In this document: positions 18,087-25,648 of the stretch, one piece after another
Layout: every line of letters starts with the position of its first letter
Position numbering within the stretch: the first letter of the stretch is position 1
Assembly: GCA_009360885.1 (NCBI GenBank)
Contig: SPEL01000002.1
Span: forward strand, 558,001 to 622,000
Origin: Sphingobium sp.
GTDB taxonomy: Bacteria; Pseudomonadota; Alphaproteobacteria; Sphingomonadales; Sphingomonadaceae
Length of the DNA stretch: 64,000 nucleotides
Direction: 5' to 3'
Position numbers and translations under genes: made by a program
The notes under the pieces: generated by a model
Database searches by the model: none
The model's input: the letters and a program-made list of their open reading frames with translations, nothing else
What the model was told of the DNA's origin: nothing

Positions 18087-18509
18087 ATGACCGCTTTTCT
18101 GACCCGCACTGTCCGTATTGAATGGGGCCAGTGCGACCCAGCGGGGATCGTCTTTGCCCCCCGTTATTTCGACATTTTCACCGAAAGCACCATCTTGCTG
18201 TTTGAGCATGCCGGCCTTCCAAAAAAGCGCGACATGCTGAAGGAAATGAATGTCGTCGGCTTTCCGCTGGTGGATATGTCTGCCCGTTTCCTGATGCCGA
18301 CCTCTTATGGTGATGATGTGACGGTAGAGGCCGACGCCCCCATTTTCGGCAATAGCAGCTTCACCATCGCCCACCGGCTGTTGCTGGGTGATCGGCTGTG
18401 TGTCGAATGCACCGAAAAGCGCGTCTGGACGGTACCTGCCGCAGATCGCCCCGGCGGGCTGAAACCCGAACGCGTGCCCGATCATGTGCGGGAGCTGTTC
18501 ACACGGTAA
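18087..18509 (+). CDS. 4HBT-type acyl-CoA thioesterase, VceB-like candidate
   Basis: A 140-residue hotdog-fold thioesterase. VRIEWGQCDPAGIVFAPRYFDIF near residue 8 carries the DPAGIV active-site motif of the 4-hydroxybenzoyl-CoA thioesterase/YbgC group. It hydrolyses an acyl- or aroyl-CoA. A TAAGGGG site lies before the ATG. It is 13 bases after the Nu-class GST. The chemistry suits vanilloyl-CoA hydrolysis to vanillate, the step that in SYK-6 follows acetyl-CoA-dependent cleavage of vanilloyl acetate (I recall VceA/VceB for these). Substrate is inferred from the island. Confidence 0.75.
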   Translation: MTAFLTRTVRIEWGQCDPAGIVFAPRYFDIFTESTILLFEHAGLPKKRDMLKEMNVVGFPLVDMSARFLMPTSYGDDVTVEADAPIFGNSSFTIAHRLLLGDRLCVECTEKRVWTVPAADRPGGLKPERVPDHVRELFTR

Positions 18510-18523
18510 ACCCATAAAGTCAT

Positions 18524-18556
18524 CCCCCGGCAGCCATAAAATAACCGCACCGGGGG
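18524..18556 (+). terminator. Hairpin between the thioesterase and CmcJ-like genes
   Basis: CCCCCGG (18524-18530) pairs with CCGGGGG (18550-18556). No T-run; the next gene's ribosome site AAGGAGAGG follows directly, so it could be an internal stabiliser rather than a terminator. Confidence 0.45.
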
Positions 18557-18572
18557 CATCATAAAGGAGAGG

Positions 18573-19457
18573 ATGATGACTGAAACCTTGGCAAAGCCCG
18601 GCGGCCCTTCTGTGGCAGGAGAATCCGTTGCGACGACCATTGATTATCTGGTGCCAACGTCCCGCATTAACCGGCGTTTTTGGGCACCGGGGAAAGAATT
18701 CAACACCGGCACCTATGACAGCTACCCCGTCACCATTCACAATGCCCGGTTGGCGGAAAAGCCCTTCACGCTGGATGAGCATGGTTTCTGCATCGCCAGC
18801 CACAAAAGCAATATCCGCGACTTTCTCGACCCCGCCGAACTGGAACGCTATCCCGATGAGGTCGTAGAGGTCACAAAAGCCCTGACCGGCTGCGACCTCG
18901 TCCTGCCGATGAGCGGCCAGCTTCGTTCCCCCAAAGTGGGCGGCAAGGGCATTCAGCCCCCTGCCGCCGAGGCACATGTCGATTTCAACACCGCTACTGC
19001 GCAGCGCGTTGCGCAGATGATGTATGACAAGGCCAACCCGGAAGGGCCGGGCTATGATCGCTTCATCGCCTTCAGCCTTTGGCGCACCTTCTCTCCACCA
19101 CCGCAGGACTGGCCGCTGGCCCTTTGTGATTATCGTAGCGTCGGGGATGAAGATAGCGCCTCTAACGTCAAGGTAGATGTCGATGAAATTCCCGAAGGCG
19201 ATGCGCTCTATGCCCCGATAGAAAATGAGCATTTGCTGCCCGCCGCCACGCTTTTCCGGTTCAGCGAAAATCATCGTTGGTATTATTATCCGGATATGAC
19301 GGCGGATGAGGTCATCTTCATCAAATTCCATGACAGCGACCACAGCCGGGCATGGCGCTGCCCCCATACAGCCTTTCACGACACCAGCCGCCCGGATGCG
19401 AATATTCGGGAAAGCTATGAATTTCGCGCCATCGCTTATTTCAGCAAAGAGCGATAG
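18573..19457 (+). CDS. CmcJ/NvfI-family oxidoreductase
   Basis: A 294-residue protein of the CmcJ/NvfI/GA4-desaturase group, related to iron(II)/2-oxoglutarate oxygenases. Family marks are EAHVDFNTATA (a His-x-Asp pair near residue 131), FSLWRTFSPPPQDWPLALCD, RFSENHRWYYYPDMTADEVIFIKFHDSD and WRCPHTAFHD near 265. Known members act in fungal and bacterial secondary metabolism and some are isomerases or desaturases; none that I know is part of beta-aryl ether breakdown. AAAGGAGAGG precedes the ATG (a second ATG follows). Co-directional with the Nu-class GST and thioesterase. Confidence 0.72.
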   Translation: MMTETLAKPGGPSVAGESVATTIDYLVPTSRINRRFWAPGKEFNTGTYDSYPVTIHNARLAEKPFTLDEHGFCIASHKSNIRDFLDPAELERYPDEVVEVTKALTGCDLVLPMSGQLRSPKVGGKGIQPPAAEAHVDFNTATAQRVAQMMYDKANPEGPGYDRFIAFSLWRTFSPPPQDWPLALCDYRSVGDEDSASNVKVDVDEIPEGDALYAPIENEHLLPAATLFRFSENHRWYYYPDMTADEVIFIKFHDSDHSRAWRCPHTAFHDTSRPDANIRESYEFRAIAYFSKER

Positions 19458-19515
19458 CCTGATAACGCATCCCCACATGCGTTCAGTATCCACCGCATGC
19501 AATGGCGTACTTTCG

Positions 19516-19540
19516 GGGTCAGGGCATATGGTCCTGACCC
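19516..19540. repeat. Near-palindromic intergenic motif, copy A (double)
   Basis: GGGTCAGG (19516-19523) and CCTGACCC (19533-19540) form a perfect 8-bp inverted repeat. Each half equals the core of a motif, TTAGGGTCAGGACCCTAA, found in varied form at five other intergenic places in this window. Between the CmcJ-like and the EmrB-type genes; can also fold as a terminator-like hairpin. Confidence 0.6.
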
Positions 19541-19595
19541 TCGCTTCGGGTCACTCCCCATCCCCTTTTTATGACAGGCCCGGTAACGCACCCCC

Positions 19596-21020
19596 ATGAC
19601 ATCACAGCCACAACCCGCACCCCGCCTGATGGCAGTGGCGTTTACCATCGCCTTTGTGCAATTCATCGGTATGCTGGAAGGGACGATTATATCGACCGCC
19701 CTTCCCGACATGGCGCGTGATTTTGGCGTTATCCCATCCGAAATGGGAATCAGCATCACCGTTTATTTGCTGGTGGTCGCAGCCTTCCTTCCTGCGAGCG
19801 CATGGATAGCAGACCGGTTTGGCACCAGAAAAATCCTAATTCTGGCCATTACGGGCTTTGGCCTGTCTTCTCTGCTTTGCGCGATGAGCGATAGTCTGGG
19901 CTTTTTCGTGGCGGCCCGTGTGCTTCAGGCCTTTTGCTTCAGCCTGATGGCCCCCATTGGCAATCTAGTCCTGCTGCGCATTACGCCCAAAAATCAACTG
20001 GTGCAGATGATGGCGATCAGCACCACGCCCGCCCTTATCGCACCCGTCATCGGCCCGCCTATTGGTGGTTTTCTGACGGAAGCGGCAGGATGGCCTTCCA
20101 TTTTCTTTATCAACCTTCCCCTGTCGGTCCTCGGCGTCATCACCATCTGGAAACTCATCCCTGATTTCAGGAAAGAGACGGGGCGATTTGACATAGCCGG
20201 TTTCCTGCTGGTGGGCAGCGCTCTCTCATCGGTCGTTTATGCATTTGATCGGCTGGGTGCCCATCCCGAACACTGGCACGAACCCGCAGCACTCACCGTA
20301 TTGGGGCTGGCCATGGGCCTGCTCGCGTGGAAGCATCTACGCCGCGCCAGCGCACCTTTGTTTCCGCTCCATTCGCTGAACGTCCCCACATTCCGCAGCA
20401 TCACCTATGGCGCAGGCTTTTTAATGCGCCTGCCATTTGCGGGGCAAGCCCTGCTCTTGCCGCTCTATTTCCAGATTGGCTTTGGCCTCTCCCCCGCGAC
20501 GACCGGCATATTATTGCTCGCCAATAACCTGGGTGATCTAATGCTGAAACCCGTTGCCGGTAAGGCCGTGCGGGCATGGACATTCCGCAATGCGCTAACC
20601 TATGGTACAGCCGCGATGATGCTGGGCATGGGGGCGACGGCCCTTCTTTCCCCCAATATGCCTTTATGGCTGCTGGCCGGAGCAATGATAGCAATCGGCA
20701 TGTCGCGCTCCATCACCTTTACCGCGATGGTATCACTGGCGTTTGCGGATATAAAAAGCGAAAATCTAGCCGGGGCGACCGTCCTCAACACCATTGGCTA
20801 TGCATTATCCGCCGCCATTGGTATTTCTTTGGGGGCGATGCTGGTGAATGCCGCCCCCTTTGGCGCAGAAGTTCTGACCAATTATCGCTTTGCTATTTTG
20901 GGGCTGACGGCTCTGGGGGTGATATCCATCCCGCTCTTTGCCCTTATGCCCAGAAATGCAGGCGCGGAAGTCAGCGGCCACCGCCCAACAGAAGGCGGTG
21001 GCTTCAGCCAGATGCACTAA
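19596..21020 (+). CDS. DHA2-type MFS drug/aromatics transporter (EmrB/QacA-like)
   Basis: A 474-residue inner-membrane protein, with many hydrophobic helices. The N-terminal FVQFIGMLEGTIISTALPDMARDFG is the DHA2 motif D1-like segment, and SAWIADRFGTRKILILAITGFGLSSLLCA is motif A. APVIGPPIGGFLTEAAGWPSIFFINLPLSVLG is motif C, typical of drug/H+ antiporters. It would export a substrate using the proton gradient. It may relieve toxicity of phenolic intermediates, but context is the only reason to think so. The XRE regulator gene ends 7 bases after it on the other strand. Confidence 0.83.
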   Translation: MTSQPQPAPRLMAVAFTIAFVQFIGMLEGTIISTALPDMARDFGVIPSEMGISITVYLLVVAAFLPASAWIADRFGTRKILILAITGFGLSSLLCAMSDSLGFFVAARVLQAFCFSLMAPIGNLVLLRITPKNQLVQMMAISTTPALIAPVIGPPIGGFLTEAAGWPSIFFINLPLSVLGVITIWKLIPDFRKETGRFDIAGFLLVGSALSSVVYAFDRLGAHPEHWHEPAALTVLGLAMGLLAWKHLRRASAPLFPLHSLNVPTFRSITYGAGFLMRLPFAGQALLLPLYFQIGFGLSPATTGILLLANNLGDLMLKPVAGKAVRAWTFRNALTYGTAAMMLGMGATALLSPNMPLWLLAGAMIAIGMSRSITFTAMVSLAFADIKSENLAGATVLNTIGYALSAAIGISLGAMLVNAAPFGAEVLTNYRFAILGLTALGVISIPLFALMPRNAGAEVSGHRPTEGGGFSQMH

Positions 21021-21026
21021 TGCATT

Positions 21027-21848
21027 TTAACGATGACGCTCGTACAGCAATTTCAATCGCTCAGCGCTGACCTCATCATTAGGTGCAAAGAGGATCAGCC
21101 TCTGTCCCGGCACTTCCTCAATCGCATAAGAGGTGTGACGGAAAAAGATTTCGCCAATATCCGGCGGACACGCCACATTGGTGTCCTCGAAATGGGCGAG
21201 AATTTCGCTTTTCTCCCAATAGGTACGGAAAATCTCCGACTGCTCCTTCATTTCAGCAATGATGCCGTCAAAAACCTCCGGCTGTGATGTCCGGCTATAA
21301 TCCCATTTGAGGCGAGCCGTCAGCCGCTTGCCCATTTCAAGGAAACGCTCCGGGTCATTACGATACCGCTGGTTCAGCATCAAAATCCTGAACAGGTTCC
21401 GTTCCCCACGTGGTAAAGGCGCATAATCCCGAAAGGCCTGCGTCACCAGCCTGTTCCAGCCCACCACCGTCCAATCCTCAACAATCACCTGCGCGGGAAT
21501 GTTCAGGCTATCCAGCAAATGCTGGGTGCCGGGGCGAATCTCTTCATCCAGCACTGCGGCCAATGGCGGCGGGCGATGCTGGGCCAGCGCAAAGAGATAT
21601 TCGCGCTCCTTGGGGCTGAGGCGCAAGGTGCGACCGAGCCTTTCGATCATCGGCACGGAAAGCTGAATGTCCCGCCCTTGCTCAAACCATGTGTACCAGG
21701 TCACGCTCATACCCGCGAGCGCGGCCACTTCTTCGCGGCGGAGGCCACGGGTTCGCCGGCGTTCTCCCGCGGGCAGACCCACATCGGCAGGCGATAACCG
21801 CGCCCTGACCGACTTCATGAACCGCGAAAGCTCCTCCCTATGTGACAT
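21027..21848 (-). CDS. XRE-family regulator with MmyB-like ligand-binding domain
   Basis: A 273-residue regulator. The N-terminal helix-turn-helix reads TRGLRREEVAALAGMSVTWYTWFEQGRDIQLSVPMIERLGRTLRLSPKEREYLFALA. The rest resembles the MmyB-type (PAS-like) ligand-binding domain (DWTVVGWNRLVTQAFRDYAPLPRGERNLFRIL). Members often control an adjacent divergent gene; here that is the beta-keto acid cleavage enzyme starting 247 bases away. It also converges on the MFS gene at 19596. Confidence 0.82.
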   Translation of the reverse strand: MSHREELSRFMKSVRARLSPADVGLPAGERRRTRGLRREEVAALAGMSVTWYTWFEQGRDIQLSVPMIERLGRTLRLSPKEREYLFALAQHRPPPLAAVLDEEIRPGTQHLLDSLNIPAQVIVEDWTVVGWNRLVTQAFRDYAPLPRGERNLFRILMLNQRYRNDPERFLEMGKRLTARLKWDYSRTSQPEVFDGIIAEMKEQSEIFRTYWEKSEILAHFEDTNVACPPDIGEIFFRHTSYAIEEVPGQRLILFAPNDEVSAERLKLLYERHR

Positions 21849-22095
21849 CTTCTTATCCAGTTAGTTTAGCTAATGGTAGATTCTGCGTCCTATCTCACGC
21901 GGCCCGCATCTGCGAAATCTAGACCATCCGCCATAGGAAAGACAACCATAGAGCATTTTCAGGTCACAAGGGAATATCAGACAGCCCGGAAAATATGGCC
22001 AGACGATATAGAAAGCACAGAATTTAAATGTTTGTTCCAGCCAGATTGAACCAAAAGAAGCACCAACAGCATAATCGTTACGAAGGAGGACGAGC

Positions 22096-22971
22096 TTGAC
22101 AAGGAAAGTTTTCATCACCTGCGCCGTTACGGGCAGTTCCCCCATGCCTAAACATCCCAATTTTCCATTCCGGCCAGACCATGTCGCCAATGAGGCGCTC
22201 GCCGCAGCGGAAGCAGGCGCATCCATCATCCACCTGCATGTGCGTGACCCGGAAACCGGCGTCCCATCGCAGGCTCTGGAAGATTATCGTGAAGTCGTCG
22301 GCCTTATCCGCGCCAAGAATAACGAGGTCATCCTCAACGTCACCACCGGCCCCGGCTGTACATGGATGCAGAGCGATGAAGACCCCGCACAGCCCGGCCC
22401 CGGCACATTGATGTTCACGGCAGAGCGCCGCCTCGAACATATTCTGGACCTCAAGCCCGATATGTGCACGCTCGATATTTGCACCATGAACCTGTGGGGC
22501 GGCGTTGCGATCAATCTCGATCCGATGATTACCAAAATGGGGCATATGATTCAGGACGCTGGCGTTCTTCCTGAAATAGAATGTTTTGAAGCTGGTGATT
22601 TCGTATTCGCCGATGATCTGATGGCCAAGGGCGCAATCCCCAAACACGCGCCTTTCTCCTTCGTGCTGGGGACGAAATATGGCCTGCCAGCGACGACCGA
22701 GGCCATGTCTTATTCCAAAAACCAGATTCCGCGCGGCGCGCACTGGACCGGCTTTGGCGTCAGCCGCCATTCCTACCCCATGGCGGCGCAATCTATCCTG
22801 CTGGGCGGCAATGTCCGCGTAGGGTTTGAGGACACTATTTATCTACGTAAGGGCCGCATGGCCGCCAATAATCAGGAATTGGTGGAATGGGCGGTCAATA
22901 TGATCGAACTTATGGGGGCTGATGTCGCCAGCACAGGCGAAACCCGCGAAATGCTGGGCCTGAAAAACTAA
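22096..22971 (+). CDS. Beta-keto acid cleavage enzyme (BKACE, DUF849), VceA-like candidate
   Basis: A 291-residue zinc-dependent TIM-barrel enzyme. It starts with TTG at 22096, supported by a very strong AAGGAGGA site seven bases upstream. ITCAVTGSSPMPKHPNFPFRPDHVANEA and SIIHLHVRDPETGVPS (zinc histidines) are the family marks. BKACE enzymes swap a beta-keto acid and acetyl-CoA into an acyl-CoA plus acetoacetate. With vanilloyl acetate this would give vanilloyl-CoA, the substrate for the thioesterase at 18087. That reaction has been described in SYK-6 (VceA, from memory). Length and motifs make the family certain; the substrate is inferred. Confidence 0.8.
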   Translation: MTRKVFITCAVTGSSPMPKHPNFPFRPDHVANEALAAAEAGASIIHLHVRDPETGVPSQALEDYREVVGLIRAKNNEVILNVTTGPGCTWMQSDEDPAQPGPGTLMFTAERRLEHILDLKPDMCTLDICTMNLWGGVAINLDPMITKMGHMIQDAGVLPEIECFEAGDFVFADDLMAKGAIPKHAPFSFVLGTKYGLPATTEAMSYSKNQIPRGAHWTGFGVSRHSYPMAAQSILLGGNVRVGFEDTIYLRKGRMAANNQELVEWAVNMIELMGADVASTGETREMLGLKN

Positions 22972-22989
22972 GCCCGTTTTCGACGGGCC
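22972..22989 (+). terminator. Hairpin after the BKACE gene
   Basis: GCCCG (22972-22976) and CGGGC (22984-22988) with loop TTTTCGA, directly after the stop. A second stem, GGGGTG.../...CACCCC, follows at about 23008-23039. Together they probably end the transcript. Confidence 0.5.
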
Positions 22990-23162
22990 ATAATCATTTG
23001 GCCATTGGGGGTGTCCTCTGCCCGATCACGGGGCACCCCTTCGCTGCTAAAGCAGTTTCTGACCAATCAGCCGCGTGTAAATTGCCATGAATGGTATTTT
23101 ACCGGGACTTATTCCGCCGCAAATCAGGGCGTCTGTCTGAAAATCATTCTAAGGACCAGAAA

Positions 23163-23561
23163 ATGAGTGTTGAAGCACTGGAACATATCAACATCATCGC
23201 GACTGATCTGGACCATTCAGAAGCATTTTATTGCGGCTTGCTGTTGCTGCGCAGCATCGCAGCACCGCCGCCGCTCACCCCCGATAATGCGCGATGGCTG
23301 GTGGATGAAAGAGACGTTGCGATCATCCACCTCAACAGCATGGATGCCCCGCGTAAATTTGACCGTGATCTTCGCCCCGCCCCCACAGGCGCGCTGCATC
23401 ATGTGGCGCTACGATGCCGAGGATATGAGGCGATGTTGGGTCGTCTCAATCAAATGGGCGTCCGCTATCACCAGAATGAGCTGCCGACGATCAATCTGAA
23501 ACAGATATTCCTGTCTGACCCGCAGCAAATATTGCTGGAGCTAAATTTCTTTGGAAACTGA
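23163..23561 (+). CDS. VOC-family (glyoxalase/extradiol dioxygenase fold) protein
   Basis: A 132-residue single-unit VOC protein starting MSVEALEHINIIATDLDHSEAFYCGLLLL (ATG 23163, AAGGACC upstream). Metal-ligand positions of the fold are partly visible: EHIN at residue 6-9, GALHHVALRCRGYEAM near 81, and QQILLELNFFG at the end. VOC proteins can be glyoxalases, dioxygenases, isomerases or fosfomycin/bleomycin-type binders. A longer frame from 23091 lacks a ribosome site. It lies alone between the BKACE gene and the glutathione transferase pair; no function assigned. Confidence 0.72.
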   Translation: MSVEALEHINIIATDLDHSEAFYCGLLLLRSIAAPPPLTPDNARWLVDERDVAIIHLNSMDAPRKFDRDLRPAPTGALHHVALRCRGYEAMLGRLNQMGVRYHQNELPTINLKQIFLSDPQQILLELNFFGN

Positions 23562-23642
23562 TAGCGTTCAACCAGTCACCCGAATTTGAAGTTCATTTCA
23601 GTATCGCGGGAGACGATAAAATGGACTCTAAAGGCAGAGCCT

Positions 23643-23696
23643 AAAGCGGGTCAGCCGGTTCAGACTGATAGATTCAAACAGGTCGAAAATCGCTCT
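23643..23696. repeat. Hairpin-forming intergenic repeat, copy 2 (diverged)
   Basis: AAAGCGGGTCAGCCGGTTCA... at the left and ...GTCGAAAATCGCTCT at the right are imperfectly inverted. The middle CGGTTCAGACTGATAGATTCAAA resembles CGGTTCAGATGATTCAAA of the copy at 4519-4536, and both end in CGCTCT. The likeness was judged by eye. Confidence 0.4.
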
Positions 23697-23730
23697 GACT
23701 ATGAAACTATAACAGGCGGAAAACAAAGAA

Positions 23731-23759
23731 AACGGGGAAGCCTGCGTCGCTCCCCCGTT
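23731..23759 (+). terminator. Terminator-like hairpin after the VOC gene
   Basis: AACGGGG (23731-23737) pairs with CCCCGTT (23753-23759). First of a chain of stems in this region. Confidence 0.5.
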
Positions 23760-23764
23760 CATGC

Positions 23765-23870
23765 CCCGCCCCTGCACGGGCGGCCAGACTGTTTCTCGGC
23801 CATCGCTGCCACGGGCCGGACTGGAAAACAGTCTCATTCAGGCATATGGGTACTGCCCATGCCTCTGCCA
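23765..23870. ncRNA. Candidate structured RNA (strand unknown)
   Basis: Three further stems follow one another: CCGCCC/GGGCGG (from 23766), a long one in which AGACTGTTT pairs with AAACAGTCT and encloses CGGCC/GGCCG, and GCAT-GGG/CCC-ATGC (about 23846-23870). The density of perfect arms in about 105 bases is unusual. I do not recognise 6S RNA, 4.5S RNA, RNase P or tmRNA features. It may only be a set of terminators. Confidence 0.3.
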
Positions 23871-23925
23871 AGTCCCCCATCAGCGATGTGAAGCAGGGGA
23901 ATTGAAAACCACCCAGATGGTTACA

Positions 23926-24711
23926 TCAGCCCCAACGGTTGATCTCAGGACCGGGCGCCCAGCTTTCCAGCGGATCAGCCACTGTCGAGCGCGCAAGGGC
24001 CGCAACCACACTAGGGCGGGCCTTTACGCGGGCCAGCCAAGCCTTGGTTTTAGGCGCATCGCCAAAGGCATCAGGGCAAATCAGTTGCATACCTGCCAGC
24101 CATGCATAGGTTTCCAGATCGGCAATGGAGAAATCCCCCATCAGCCAGTCACGACCATCCGCCAGCTTATTTTCGCACCGTTCAACCGACTGCACCACCT
24201 TGGCGCGGCTATCGGCCAGTTGTGCCTCTTCGGTAGTGCCAGAACGAACGAGGCCCCAGCGTCCCCGTAGGTCATCACTGACAATATTCTTACCGATAAC
24301 GGCAAAATCAGCATCACTGGTTTCGGCAAGGCGTGGGGTAGAATATTTCAGATTACCCAGCAACGCCGCTGCAGGGGAGAGGCGTTCCGTAATCTGACGA
24401 CACCACATCATCATTTCCCAGTGGGCATAAGGGTCGCTGGGCTGAAGCCCCACCCCGCCAGCCTTCTCATCGAGATATTGCGCGAGGAACACGGATTCGG
24501 TCATGGCTTCGCCATCAACAACCAGAACCGGACCTTCACCCTCAATCCCCATATCGCGTGCTATGGTTTCACCAAGGCCGGGCAGGCTGTGCCGCTCTCC
24601 CGCCAGCAGATCTATGGAGCGACATTCAATATCCAGACCCGTTTCCGCCAGCGCCGCCAGCACAGAGAGGGAAGGACCATTGGGTTCGCCATGATAAAGC
24701 ACTGTCGCCAT
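23926..24711 (-). CDS. Glutathione S-transferase, BaeB-like etherase subunit candidate
   Basis: A 261-residue GST. VLYHGEPNGPSLSVLAALAETGLDIECRSIDLLAGERHSLPG is a divergent thioredoxin-fold start; the segment after it lacks the usual NPxGxVP loop and reads MGIEGEGPVLVVDGEAMTESVFLAQYLDEKAGG. YAHWEMMMWCRQITERLSPAAALLGNL and FSIADLETYAWLAGMQ form the helical domain. This recalls BaeB of Novosphingobium, the partner of BaeA in a heterodimeric beta(R)-etherase. Its stop-start junction with the upstream GST is TGATG (one shared base), implying tight translational coupling and equal amounts. Assignment from memory and context. Confidence 0.68.
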   Translation of the reverse strand: MATVLYHGEPNGPSLSVLAALAETGLDIECRSIDLLAGERHSLPGLGETIARDMGIEGEGPVLVVDGEAMTESVFLAQYLDEKAGGVGLQPSDPYAHWEMMMWCRQITERLSPAAALLGNLKYSTPRLAETSDADFAVIGKNIVSDDLRGRWGLVRSGTTEEAQLADSRAKVVQSVERCENKLADGRDWLMGDFSIADLETYAWLAGMQLICPDAFGDAPKTKAWLARVKARPSVVAALARSTVADPLESWAPGPEINRWG

Positions 24712-25478
24712 CAGATATGCTCCTTCTCAAGGATAGAGACACGTTTCGCCATGTCAGTGCGGCCCAGCGCCCAGCATTTCTTTACCGCAGGGCGCGCGTA
24801 AATGGCGCGCAACCAGCGTAATATATTAGGGGTCAGTTCATCATTTGACAGATGCGGCTGCGACAAAGGCAACGCATAGGCAAGGTTGAACCCGTTAATA
24901 TCAGCAAGGCTATATTCGTCACTGGCCAGCCATTCCCGCTTGCCCAGTTCTTCTTCCAGCAGGCGAACCCCCAAGGCAACACGGCGCTGCGATTCCGCCA
25001 TCTCTGCCTCGGAAAATGTACCATATATCGCCTTGCGCCATGAAATGCGGCGCTCCGGCATTGGGATACGGTCAATCGCGGCCTCCAGTTCGGCCAGATC
25101 GCGCTTGCGCACCATCGGGCCAACAGACACACTCCAGCCAATCATGGAAAAGCTGGGAGCCAGCCACTGATCCATGAATTTCATCCACCAGCGCACGCGC
25201 CAGCGATCCTCAACATTGGCGGGCATCAGTTCTGGCCCGGCAAATTCCTCATTCACATATTCCATGATCGCCGTGCTTTCGACCAGCACGCGTGTCCCAT
25301 GGGTCATCGCCGGAATGGTGCCTTGCGGATTAATCGCCAGATATTCAGGCTTATGCTGATCGAATTGCAGCATATCAATGTAATGGCTGTTAAAAACGAC
25401 GCCTTTTTCCATCAGCGCCAGCATGGGCTTGCCGGAATTCGCATTCGGTTCCCAATGATATAAAGTGATGTCAGACAT
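24711..25478 (-). CDS. Glutathione S-transferase, BaeA-like etherase subunit candidate
   Basis: A 255-residue GST. ITLYHWEPNANSGKPMLALMEKGVVFNSHYIDMLQFDQHKPEYLAINPQGTIPAMTHG begins it, related to LigF but with the WEPNANSGKPML site. ESTAIMEYVNEEFAGPELMPA and WWMKFMDQWLAPSFSMIGWSVSVGPMVRKRDLAELEAAIDRIPMPERR follow. I recall BaeA of Novosphingobium aromaticivorans as having this kind of text. AAGGAGAAACG precedes the ATG. It overlaps the next GST by one base. The pair would give a second beta(R)-specific etherase besides LigE. Confidence 0.7.
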   Translation of the reverse strand: MSDITLYHWEPNANSGKPMLALMEKGVVFNSHYIDMLQFDQHKPEYLAINPQGTIPAMTHGTRVLVESTAIMEYVNEEFAGPELMPANVEDRWRVRWWMKFMDQWLAPSFSMIGWSVSVGPMVRKRDLAELEAAIDRIPMPERRISWRKAIYGTFSEAEMAESQRRVALGVRLLEEELGKREWLASDEYSLADINGFNLAYALPLSQPHLSNDELTPNILRWLRAIYARPAVKKCWALGRTDMAKRVSILEKEHI

Positions 25479-25611
25479 CGTTTCTCCTTTTCCGGGCCTA
25501 TCCTTTTTCGGATGTTGCCCAGACCCATTTCCGCTCGTTCATGTAAACCTTACGAGCCGGCCCCCTGCCGCTGCTGTATAGAACATCGCTCAGGCGGCCC
25601 ATGAACAAGAA

Positions 25612-25635
25612 AAGGGGCATCAAAAGATGCCCCTT
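25612..25635 (-). terminator. Terminator of the TonB receptor gene
   Basis: AAGGGGCATC and GATGCCCCTT form a perfect 10-bp stem with loop AAAA, 13 bases beyond the stop; on the minus strand it is followed by TTTCTTG. Confidence 0.8.
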
Positions 25636-25648
25636 CCCTCCCCTTTTA

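Larger units (their letters stand above)
23562..23925. other. Non-coding region with several hairpins between convergent genes
   Basis: About 364 bases without a credible gene. From left: a copy of the hairpin repeat (23643-23695), then a chain of strong inverted repeats from 23731 to 23870. It could be a pair of terminators plus repeats, or a small structured RNA; see the separate entries. Confidence 0.6.

Noticed and set aside
18045-19502. 485-codon open frame on the minus strand
   Set aside because: It runs opposite the thioesterase and CmcJ-like genes, both with clear motifs and ribosome sites. Long antisense frames are expected from GC-rich codon use.
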